Assembly (NCBI GenBank): GCA_027627225.1
Contig: CM051033.1
Span: 49,474,516-49,538,515 of the forward strand
Direction of reading: 5' to 3'
From: Congeria kusceri
Lineage: Eukaryota; Mollusca; Bivalvia; Myida; Dreissenidae
DNA length: 64,000 bases
Shown: piece after piece, positions 25,001-31,801 of the stretch
Position numbering within the stretch: position 1 is the first letter of the stretch
Layout: each line of letters opens with the position of its first letter
Translations under genes and position numbers: made by a program
Notes under the pieces: generated by a model
What the model was told of the DNA's origin: nothing
What the model saw: the letters and a program-made list of their open reading frames with translations, nothing else
Databases searched by the model: none

Positions 25001-28000
25001 AACAATACATGTAGAACTGTACATATTAAAAATAATGTTCCAGTTGTGTTAATTCTTAACTGTATATAGTGTTATTTTCTTAACATATTGTTTTAAGTGG
25101 CCCTATCTAGGTAACCGTTTTGTCACCAGCAGCCTATCTTGCTGCAATTTATGTAAATTTATATATATGCAGTTTTTAACTATTGTTTTAACGCCACCCT
25201 GGGGGTGAAATTATCATTTTAAAATAGCCCAACCCTCCTCAGATTTAAACAGACAGGGTCTCAAGTTGGAGCACCTTGCTATATTCCCTGTCTGCAAGTG
25301 TTCAACATAAGCTAACCACTTATCTCATAATTGTCTATTATCTATAACTAATTAAATGCATAACTAACTTGCCTATGCAAGCCCTTCTCTTAAATAAACA
25401 GCATCCACATTCCATCAGTGGATGAACCCTCACTCATTTTATTCAATTTCAAGAGTATTTTTACTCAACATTTAACATGAAAAGGAATAATAATCCTAAA
25501 TACCACCCACTCACTGTATTAAGCTGAAATACCCATTACATTCAGGGTATATTTATTATTATGACCCCCTTTTAAATTATTTTATTGGCAAAATTCCGCC
25601 TTTCCATATACTGACAGCATATAAATGTAATATTGACTTGACAATATCACATCCATTCTTTAAAAGCTATGTTGAACCACTTAGAGATCTGGTTAAATAT
25701 TAAAGTATTCATTAATTTACCCTAAATACACGACCGGTACTATTGTGCCTGTATCTTCCTCCAATTTTCTTATGTTTATATGGTTATTAAACCATATATT
25801 TGTTCCAGATCTCTAAGTTACAAAGACTCCAACAACCCCATTACAGCATATGCTGGAAAATGGGTCTAGAAATATGATGGCTCATATAAAACTATATGTT
25901 TCCCATCATCAAATCTTATCAGGTTGGGCTATCCTCTCTCTTTCTCTCTATCTAGGTATCAACTGCAAAGGAAACAATAAATAAATAAAGTTAAAATACT
26001 AATTATTTTTACATTCCTCAAATTTAAATAATTATGTCACTTTTAAAGAGACATAATACTCCAAATATTATTATGTCACTTCCATTTCAGACATAATTCC
26101 TAAAATTTACTCAATTATACCACTTTTTAACTCTGCATATTTTAACCTAGCAGAGCTTTGATTAGAAATACTTTCCTTTGCAAATCTAAATTTAGCGCTC
26201 GACACCGATTGGTCACACCCCCTTCTAAACAGCTAATTCCATTGGTTCAATTACTATCCGTTTTTGAGCGTCCTATTTTATATGCAAATTCATTTTCCCA
26301 CGCTCTGAATTCTTCGCAAAGATCAACCAGTGCATTTTACTGCTATATTATTTTTCCATTGTATATATTAACGCTTCTATCAATATTTTCCAAGAATTAT
26401 TCAATTACAGTGCTTCTTGGAGTAATGACTATATTGTCAAAGACTTTTAACAGTAAAATAGATTTTTGCGACTAGATTTTTATTAAAGCACCGCACCCAC
26501 ACTGCAAAGATTTTATTGTAACACCCTTTGAAGAAGGGTTGTTTTAGTATTTTATCAAGCAGAGTTTTATATGTTAAGCAGTGTGCTCGGGCAATGGTTT
26601 TTAACCGAAGTCCCGAGGGTAAATAAGCCCACTCGTCGTAGATATACCGACATTAAAGCCATATCGGTAGTGTTAATACCACAAACTAACAGCATCCATG
26701 GCTCGATTAAAAAGCTCAGTTGAAAACAAACACAACACACCTTTGTTTTATTTCATCACAGTGGAAAATATTTATCACGCGCATTGTCATTTATTTATTT
26801 TAGTTACGTCGTTGTTGGTGTTTCAAGTTATTTCGTACGTTGTATTTAGTTTATCTTTAAAATATTTAAAAAATATGATATGATAAATAAACTACAATAG
26901 TACTAGTTACTCGTAAGTGGTAAATAAAGGTGAGTCTGCTCGTATCGAACAAGTGTACAAAGCGCCAGATTTTCTAAGACTTGCTTCAAGCAACTTATCG
27001 TTATTCAACGATTAGCATGCATTATCAAAGTATTCTACACGTATACAAAAATGGTTTGAATGTTATTAATTATGAGAGTAAACTACCTGATTCCAAAATG
27101 TAATATTTAGATCCTGACGAGCCGATTAGAAAATCTTCGATGTATCTAAAAGAATAAAACCATTGTCATGAGATTTCGGTACACATTTATTTGAACAAGC
27201 ATTCAACAGCAAGTCACGTACTATGCCGGTACTTCACCAGCGGTACCGCGGCGCTTACATTAAGAACGTCATTCCACCGCAGCAATTTACATTTACAATG
27301 TAAAATGTGCTTGACCAGCAGTTGATCAATATCTCAACGAGCGCCAATCCCTACCTGTTGTTTCACTCGTGTGCGCTGAGTGCGTACAATGTGTTTTTAG
27401 ATGCTTATCAGATTAGTATTTTACCGGAACATTTACATAAATCCGATGCTAGCAGTATTACAATATGCAAACATAACTTTTATGTTCAGAAAACGCTTGA
27501 ATGAATACTAAATGCGATACACTGTATTTGGAAATATATATTCTTCAATGCATAATATCACATATAATATATGTGTTTATATAGGCTATAAATTAATAAA
27601 GGGATACGTATTTCGTTGTTATTGGCTATATACATGTAAGGCGAGTATTATTCAATCACACCTTTACATGGAATTATACCGATTTAAACGGACTATGTAT
27701 ACGAAAAACTTATCACTACTATCAACAGAATGATAGTATGTTTTTTTTTTAATGTAGAATACAAAGATATATAAATTAAATCAATTATTAATGCTGTACT
27801 ACATCCTGGTTATTTTGAAAACAAAAAGAGCACAACACATCAACGATGATTTGAAAAATTGAACTCAAATGGGTTTGGAACAACAACGAAGTAGCATAAC
27901 ATTAGACAGCAATCTAACAAACTGCGCCCTTCTATCTGTTCAGAGTATCTGCACAAACTATGATTATACTAGTTACTTATTATTCTTACTTCAACATGTG

Positions 28001-29047
28001 AACAAGAAACCTAAAATAAACTTATTTTGTCTGTCTGTGCAAATACGCTTTTCCCATTAATTACGCATTACTTGTGTATTTTATTCCAAAATTAATACGG
28101 TACCATACTTTCAGAATTTTTACTGATTTTCTGCCCTCTTGATGCAATTTTATAATATACATGTTACCATTAAGTATATTTATATGAAACTTGCTTCACA
28201 ATGTGCACTTCAACATAGAGTTGTACATTGTTGAGAAAGTGAACAAACATTAACTCACCTAATGAATGGATTAAGCTGGCACTGAGGCGCTGCAGGCCTG
28301 TAGAAGAACGAGGCGCACGTGTCTGTGAGTCGACATTTAACTGCGCACTCCGAGACACTTCTGGTCACGTGCTCTGAGATGAAGTGTTCCTCACCCCATA
28401 GGTTATCTAATTGGAAGTTGCGCACGATCTTTTCCGTCGTGATATTCTGGGCAGAAACGACGGCGCCACCTATAGACAGTGGAAATATCTCTTTATCCAT
28501 TATAATATCTAATACAGCACCAGACGTATAAAAGCATCAATGCAAATGAGCGTCGTAGTTTATCAATGACACATAAAAAAGAAAAAGAAGACTATGTTAG
28601 GTAAAACGGTTTATCTGTAGATCACTTTTCAAATTGTAAATAGCGCGTATAATGTTTACTGTAACAGTATGGGATTAGGGTAAGACAGGATCGTACAAAT
28701 AATTATGTAACTAAGTATTAGATATGCTAATTCTATATACAGAGTTGCCTCGCTGATCACGTAAAAAGCATACATGTATACATTTGTAGTACATTATATG
28801 AAATGAATAAACTAAACAAACTATGCTTTATTTTTAAGCTTTAAATGCCGACACGATGTCATCAAATTCATGCATAGACGCCGCGCTCATGCTAGGCGCA
28901 AATACGAATAATGATAATAATAATAATAATAATAATAACAATGCATAGTAAATTATAAAAAATAACTTTTAAACATTTAAATGGAAAACAATTGTATTAA
29001 ACATGTACGTTTTACTTACAGATAAATGTAATTAAGTAAACGTGCAT
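17877..29047 (-). CDS. Locus A: secreted PAN/apple + C-type-lectin-like protein, 6 exons
   Basis: Six exons (29047-29020, 28469-28259, 27145-27087, 19200-19113, 18521-18397, 17992-17877) total 627 nt and join in one frame to a 208-aa protein plus TGA. Residues 1-16 are a signal peptide (MHVYLITFICGAVVSA). Residues ~25-80 resemble a PAN/apple module (Cys 51, 55, 61 and 73; CAVKC then CASFFYR). Residues ~94-200 look like a C-type lectin fold: YYIL, then C137 and C144 around CAESQANCAAEGATLARITS, then DHWISG and QWVTELG. Sequons lie at N18, N102 and N191. The lectin fold stops before the usual C-terminal cysteines, so the protein is short for the family or truncated. Probably extracellular recognition or adhesion; ligand unknown. 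A complete plus-strand retrotransposon sits in intron 3. Exons 3-6 recur at 35.2-37.6 kb and exons 1-2 at 62.2-63.0 kb, which supports every exon boundary. Confidence 0.78.
18397..18521 (-). CDS. Locus A exon 5: core of C-type-lectin-like fold
   Basis: 125 nt, phase 2 to 1. Acceptor aaatactttttag before 18521; donor TTGGG|GTACGC at 18396. Encodes CAESQANC and EGATLARITS, the classic C-type lectin helix region. In the paralogue the first segment reads ARSWVNCTEDQANC, with the family-typical SW that locus A has lost. Confidence 0.78.
18522..19112 (-). other. Locus A intron 4, mostly microsatellite
   Basis: 591 bp between exons 4 and 5; about 18640-19070 is trinucleotide repeat. The same intron in locus B is only 196 bp and has just a few GTAGTAGTAG units, so the repeat expanded in locus A. 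Confidence 0.7.
18640..19104. repeat. (CTA)n microsatellite, ~430 bp
   Basis: Long CTA/ACT array with TCT, TTA and CGT interruptions, preceded by (ACA)n and ended by (ATT)n at 19078-19101. Poly-Val/poly-Ser frames here are artefacts. Confidence 0.97.
19113..19200 (-). CDS. Locus A exon 4
   Basis: 88 nt, phase 1 to 2. Acceptor cccacttatcag before 19200; donor TTCAG|GTGGGT at 19112. Reads TNFTLPSTPADPVIY then NTYLLSDGSITSF. The plus-strand paralogue at 35529-35616 has the same length and splice signals. Confidence 0.78.
19316..19512. repeat. Dispersed repeat unit 1 near the LINE insertion
   Basis: Shares AAACCGGCTAAATGGCGC, TAGTGTTAATACCACGAC, TTGATTAAAAAG and CAAACACACACCACACCTTT with unit 2. 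Unit 2 is split by the retrotransposon into 19556-19604 and 26640-26745. Confidence 0.75.
19556..19604. repeat. Dispersed repeat unit 2, left half, ending in target-site copy
   Basis: Left part of the second unit (GAACCGGTTAAATAGCGCG). Its last 11 bp, AGATATACCGA (19594-19604), recur at 26640-26650, where the unit resumes. This marks the insertion point of the retrotransposon. Confidence 0.75.
19605..20489 (+). CDS. LINE ORF1 protein (5' end uncertain)
   Basis: Open frame without stop from the first base of the insertion to TAA at 20487-20489. There is no in-frame ATG until 19935, which would leave 184 aa. The upstream ~110 codons are protein-like (Pro/Ser/Thr-rich), so either the element is 5'-truncated within ORF1 or initiation is non-AUG. 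The C-terminal half is basic (KTRPSRPARTPSKLKTT, then HNIKRRLIANQ), as expected for an RNA-binding chaperone-like protein. A segment RYRNIYLSELTDLIAEIIKD could be a small helical domain. I see no CCHC knuckles, unlike many I-clade ORF1 proteins. Confidence 0.65.
   Translation, partial: SLLSIRVTPRLEPVAQKTLTKQITPPVSPIQGDSINQGHHSVGPRGSSPLRDCSGSTCSGSTISDNSLFNVTGRDSLVSVHSSILENLTISDICEKEEEPLVSVPPNRPRMVDTQTSPMSTPDFNDTRRNSLSGASFIKIKDPPATGHRYRNIYLSELTDLIAEIIKDHDRPTGCRVTPYIINKIDSRFKRGRESIPKVTPKTGTPDMESHSGSRAPPSPPDPGISPPDNNNPTNKHEGNINPTNKPPSLFKTRPSRPARTPSKLKTTLSINKLLLRSPHAKVHNIKRRLIANQ
20489..24328 (+). CDS. LINE ORF2: endonuclease, reverse transcriptase, RNase H
   Basis: 1,279 aa, no internal stops; ATG overlaps the ORF1 stop as TAATG, suggesting termination-reinitiation. 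APE-like endonuclease at residues ~1-235: SFNVGG (N11), QET (39-41), GDFNAHH (149-155), SDH (223-225). Reverse transcriptase ~480-760: ATGPDRISYMMFK, YRPISLTS, QSGFRKGRSTLDQ, FLDLQAAFD, GTPQGSVISPTLFS and the catalytic FADD at 695-698. RNase H ~990-1125: YTDGS (994-998), AELLAIKYAL, LSDSLSS, WCPAHVDISGNEQADR. A C-terminal C-x2-C-x7-H-x4-C finger lies at 1209-1225. All catalytic residues I can check are present, so the enzyme may be functional. Plus strand, opposite to the host gene. Confidence 0.93.
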   Translation: MDSDLNIVSFNVGGLSSNKFTEIKHFLDENPNINVLAIQETKFSRKEFKTIPGFNIEFKNHTSLINNVAGGLAIYIKNNINYELLGVNNQLKTDGSTAIEALAVKLIINKNRPLILVNLYSRGCDLETLNGLLTDLRTIKGPYDVIFTGDFNAHHPAWGSNNSDAAGRGVIEWLDEHDFVLLNNGSPTRLSPTGSTTCIDLTAASAGIASASAWETVTDNFGSDHFPQMVTLYNYLVQGTDTPSPGGPKFVLNKANWDQFRDLCSDLSLADVHSQDPSVFCSNLTNKILSIAECSIPVSSGKGKASKNVPWWNEACSKAVQERKAALKILKKNPAEHNLKNYRSLENSAKRVILEAKTQNWKEFCESAVVNKSNTRDFWQKIHRIKGNRINPVPLLKYKGEIATTPREKAQFLVKHFKSVSSDSNLPQETLDYQKRFELENKNILNEPGDNNTPLNLPFTMTELNSAINGRSNSATGPDRISYMMFKNMPAITLKIWLDLFNRVYRSGTVPPEWKQATVIPILKPGKDKNDPASYRPISLTSHAGKLLEIMVKNRLEHLLETKNILNPFQSGFRKGRSTLDQLARLQHDIISAKNQGQSLLAIFLDLQAAFDLTWTFGILKKLADYGITGYCFHYLRAFLEGRKIQVKVDGELSEETITDRGTPQGSVISPTLFSLIVNDLPETVKDSGMVISQFADDSSTWLKGSNMSRLQKRAQAGLDSIWKWSIEWGFKISPTKTVGVLFGDQIKHSLDLHLGGTKIVFEKVVKFLGMFLDKQLTFTHHFKYLAERCERDLNLMRMLRGTGFGTDKNSLLLLYKSLIRPKLDYGAQIYVCASPNALRVVDAIQNKALRIALRALKCTPNAMLEEEAGVLPLSLRRKQQSINYWARAMSRRGSNPVNQLVGTGTFIKGKILKRKHIPLPFGASIKTLLGDAGLDRTPVADLRPSKTPPWTLGPVDVDITLSKTLTKSDLPQLVKSETLIHIDNRYAEHLKIYTDGSKCPNSGLVANSFVIPSKNITKTHRLSNHLSIYSAELLAIKYALCWILVNKPTKTAILSDSLSSLESIKNRNSRSRPDILSNILELHQQCLDKSLKVTLVWCPAHVDISGNEQADRGAKEGLRRGAVDVGESLAPTEIYSLAKKFVLGEWNLWAPNVSAYRHTFHRPTRTLRPPDKYSPGFKLDRAVTRLRMGTTLLPGDRGKYVLGLDPGCPRCQGPFTAAHLLLQCNTYTGQRDRLRAALHSHGLVLNLNNVLDPKGAARGPVFSALSTFLTDCQITDKI
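24329..26639 (+). other. LINE 3' untranslated region
   Basis: 2.3 kb from ORF2 stop to the target duplication; AT-rich with C-rich patches at 24350-24390 and 24830-24905. It contains an AATAAATAAATAAAG tract at 25975 and several AATAAA sites. Its unusual length leaves open that a second small element is nested here. Short frames such as 24592-24945 have no recognisable features. Confidence 0.6.
26640..26745. repeat. Dispersed repeat unit 2, right half
   Basis: Starts with the second copy of AGATATACCGA and continues the unit (GTAGTGTTAATACCACAAAC, TCGATTAAAAAGCTC, ACACAACACACCTTTG), matching unit 1 at 19396-19512. Confidence 0.75.
26746..27086. other. Locus A intron 3, right part
   Basis: AT-rich, no further exon. 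The remainder of intron 3 is the LINE and its flanking repeats. The matching intron in locus B is only 289 bp, so locus A has gained nearly all of its length. Confidence 0.5.
27087..27145 (-). CDS. Locus A exon 3: linker and start of lectin-like fold
   Basis: 59 nt. Acceptor gttttattcttttag before 27145; donor TCAG|GTAGTT at 27086. Phase 2 in, phase 1 out, exactly bridging exons 2 and 4. Reads YIEDFLIGSSGSKYYILES. The paralogous exon at 35181-35239 is also 59 nt with the same phases. Confidence 0.72.
27146..28258 (-). other. Locus A intron 2
   Basis: 1.1 kb, no satellite and no exon seen. Its right part (from ~28000) matches 61965-62160 next to exon 2 of locus C. Open frames at 27307-27504 and 27869-28060 are not supported. 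Confidence 0.5.
28259..28469 (-). CDS. Locus A exon 2: PAN/apple module
   Basis: 211 nt. Acceptor tttccactgtctatag before 28469; donor ATTAG|GTGAGT at 28258. Phase 1 in, phase 2 out. Holds the four PAN cysteines and the conserved HVTRSVSEC and TCASFFYR segments. Confidence 0.82.
28911..28937. repeat. Short (AAT)n microsatellite
   Basis: About eight AAT/ATA units in intron 1 of locus A. Confidence 0.9.
29020..29047 (-). CDS. Locus A exon 1: signal peptide
   Basis: 28 coding nt, donor T|GTAAGT (GT at 29019-29018), phase 1. A second in-frame ATG lies 27 nt upstream at 29074. The downstream ATG gives a textbook signal peptide once joined to exon 2 and is preferred. The homologous exon in locus C has this ATG but not the upstream frame. 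Confidence 0.7.
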
Positions 29048-29334
29048 TATCTTCGAATATATATCCTCCAACATAAACTGTAAGCAGGATTCAGACGGTC
29101 GTGTTTACCTTTGAATGAAACATTTGGGCGCAAAGTTTTCGTTATATATACATCGTTGTTCTTAACAGTGTTTTAATTTATGTTTTATTCGATATTACTT
29201 TAAAATGTGACGCTAGCAAATAGCCCATAGTTTGGAAAGATATTAGCTACATATTTGTTTTTTAAATCATTCATACTAATAAGAATAGGAAACTATTCTT
29301 TAATCAATTTGTTTTCAAACCATTATATATTCCG

Positions 29335-29410
29335 CTAGTTCGTTTCAACAGAAACATGCTGGGGATTTTCAATGCGTGGCGATCCTGGTGTTTCCAAAAG
29401 CAGATCAATA
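29335..29410 (-). promoter_or_regulatory. Conserved 5'-flanking block of locus A
   Basis: Resembles 63236-63310 upstream of locus C at the same distance (~290 bp) from exon 1. Shared plus-strand segments include ATGCTGG, GATTTTCAATGC / GATTTCAATGC, CGATCCT and CAAAAGCA. It is not open in a common frame in both copies, so a promoter or 5'UTR element is more likely than an exon. The function is inferred from position and conservation only. Confidence 0.35.
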
Positions 29411-30901
29411 TTGCATTGAATTAAAAGGTACAGCGGTGACTTTACTCGTGTAACAGGTGCGAATAACAAGAATCTTGATCTTGAATAAACAGCTCAAAAT
29501 AATGCCAATATAGTCTTGACCAAATCGAACGAAGTATTCCAGACTGAATCAATATAATAAAACAAATATTAGCAACCTTGCTACTCAGCACGGCGTGATC
29601 TGCAGGTCGTTTAATATAGAGTTGTTAACCACAATGTTTATACAGAGAAATTCGTTGTTTAACGGAAGTTTCGATTGATCTTTGATCCTTAAATTTGTAT
29701 AAACATTTAGTTGATACAACGCTTATTGCATTATACAATACTGTGGACTTAGTTTTGTTTAAATATTGCGCATTATAATTTAAAGCATTTTTTCCGGTAA
29801 GGTGTTTAATTATGTATATTTAAGAACAACTAGTTGCAGCCGGTTTTAAGTTACGCGTGCATGTATTTAATGCAACTGTTGTGACTAACCTTTGGTTGCC
29901 AGGTACCGAACGATTCGATTTGATTCAATATTGTTCGGTTCGGTTTTGGCTATAATTCAATATGCAACGATTATTTTATATTAAAATAGTTCGCATACTA
30001 TTTAATAACATTAATATCAAGATTAAGTGGTTTAATTATATATATACTAGTAAATTAGAAATACTAGTTTAGCCCTTTTCCAGTTTGCCAGTTGCACGTT
30101 GTTTCCAGTTTAAAGCAAAGTTGAGTGACTTTATTGGCTGAAATAGCATCAAACCTTTGCTATGCTCGGAATCAGTCAAATGTGGAGGTTGGTACTTGTA
30201 TACCGTGTTACGTTATTTTCCGGTACGATACACATGGATCGATTTAATGAATACACCAAGGACAATTAATGTACAATTATATATTGGATTTGTACTAGCT
30301 GGTGACTGTTAATCCTTATCATTGAAACACTTAAATGTGATCAATATCATTATCAGTTTTATATATGTAGTGACTTGTACATGATTTACACATTTATTGA
30401 ATTGTATGATTGCCACTGTACCGAATCCGAACCGTTAGGTGAGCGTATCCGTACATCCTTAAATTGACTTAATACGTTGTAAAACCAATATCGCCATAAG
30501 AAGAAGCATGTCCATAATTTGACCGGGAATGATATATGTATATTTTAATTATCGAGTAAACAAGTATTAAGTGTAATTTTAAACAAATATACACATACAA
30601 AATAGTATCTGCAGCATAACAAAAGGTAAAAGTGGCCAAGGTCGCAATAATCAAATAAAGCAGTATTCAAATAGTTCGGGGAAAGTGCCTTTGTATTTAA
30701 GGCGGTAATAATACGCCGTGAACTCAATGTACCTTTACAGTTTTTGTCACTGACATGTGTGCACAGTTTTTGCCAGGAATTCGTTGACAATCATCTAGTG
30801 GTTTCTCCCCACTAAAATATCATCATATGTAATATGATCAAACAGGATCAATCATATACAACAATCAACTTTGTCTAACAGCTTTCATTAAACACAACCT
30901 A
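29411..30901. other. Upstream intergenic region of locus A
   Basis: AT-rich. 29905-30450 contains TACCGAACGATTCG / TACCGAATCCGAACCG motifs that look like remnants of a hAT-type element. No gene seen. Confidence 0.35.
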
Positions 30902-30970
30902 ATTGTTTGCTTGTGTGATACATTGTTTGCTTGCGTGATACATTGTTTGCTTGTATGATACATTGTTTGC
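30902..30970. repeat. 20-bp minisatellite x3.5
   Basis: ATTGTTTGCTTGTGTGATAC repeated three times with one or two changes, then a half unit. Confidence 0.93.
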
Positions 30971-31498
30971 GATGCAGATTGCTCAGCTTTCAAGCATGAC
31001 ATTATATTAAGACATTCGTTATACTGTTAGTGTTTCTGTTAAATTGTAACGTGTAATAATACTTCACTTGTTCAACTATTTACGTTTCCAGAATATCGGC
31101 TTTGTTATTATGTTACAATGCAACGTATGCACGTAAAAACATAATTTGGACATTATGCTTTCGCAACAAAAACATAAACAAACTAAAACGTGTTAACTAA
31201 TCGTTTATAACTTATGAAATCCTTGCCTGACAGTGTGTATAAGCATTGCCACCCAGTGGGAAATGTATAATTCTTGACGTTACAGATGGGTGCTGTATTC
31301 CATTTAATTAAGTGTGAATGACAGTATGAATAGCATTGCAAGTTGCTTTAAAGATATATGATACGCACATTATATTAAAAATCAGCTTCTTCAAGTGCAG
31401 TATTTACCAAGATAGTTAACACCAACGGAAACAAAGGCATGAAACTAAATTAAACATGAAATCAAATAAAACACTCTTACAACCGACTAACGCATCAT
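30971..31498. other. AT-rich, nothing recognised
   Basis: No exon, repeat or RNA gene could be supported. Confidence 0.3.
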
Positions 31499-31801
31499 AG
31501 GGAAAGATGTAGAGCAAAATAGCAGGGTGCCGCGCACTGCTCCTTTTTGGTGCCCCACTGCTACCCCTCTGGGCTGGCAAATACAGCAATGTTGAGTGTC
31601 TTTCAAAATGTCATATATTTTTGCAAATATCCCATGACAAATGAATAGACTCTGCAACATAAAATTAATTAGACGCATTAAACTCAAACACCCTAGATAT
31701 ACTAAATTAATAGAAAGCGTCAACAAACTGGTCCGTCTTTCCACTCTCCTCCTTTTTAGCAGCACCCAGTGCCTATTGTGATCCTAGATCTTTCCCTACA
31801 T
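31499..31801. mobile_element. ~305-bp MITE, copy 2
   Basis: Same element as 14645-14950: TAGGGAAAGATGTAG start and GATCTTTCCCTA end. CATCA flanks both ends here, so it is a separate insertion with its own 5-bp flank repeat. Confidence 0.75.

Larger units (their letters stand above)
19605..26639 (+). mobile_element. Non-LTR retrotransposon (I-superfamily-like), 7,035 bp, with 11-bp target duplication
   Basis: Bounded by AGATATACCGA at 19594-19604 and 26640-26650. The interrupted flanking repeat reads continuously across the site when the insert is removed. Carries an ORF1 open from its first base, an intact 1,279-codon ORF2 (endonuclease, reverse transcriptase, RNase H, CCHC finger) overlapping ORF1 at TAATG, and a long 3' region. 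RNase H with an APE-type endonuclease places it with I/Jockey-related elements. No LTRs and no poly(A) tail at the 3' end, which fits several I-clade lineages. Intact frames and a perfect target duplication indicate recent insertion. Inserted antisense in intron 3 of locus A. Confidence 0.88.
28000..29700. repeat. Duplicated segment paired with 61.95-63.95 kb (direct)
   Basis: Collinear matches: TTTACTGATTTTCTG; exon 2; exon 1 with its donor GTAAGTAAAACGTA; a 5' block at 29340-29410; and TTTAATATAGAGTT at 29615 against TTTGATATAGAGTT at 63910. The match carries the first two exons and ~600 bp of upstream DNA of the lectin-like gene. Confidence 0.85.

Noticed and set aside
29905..30450. Complete hAT transposon around the TACCGAACGATTCG motifs
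   Set aside because: The two motif clusters are in direct, not inverted, orientation and no ends could be defined.
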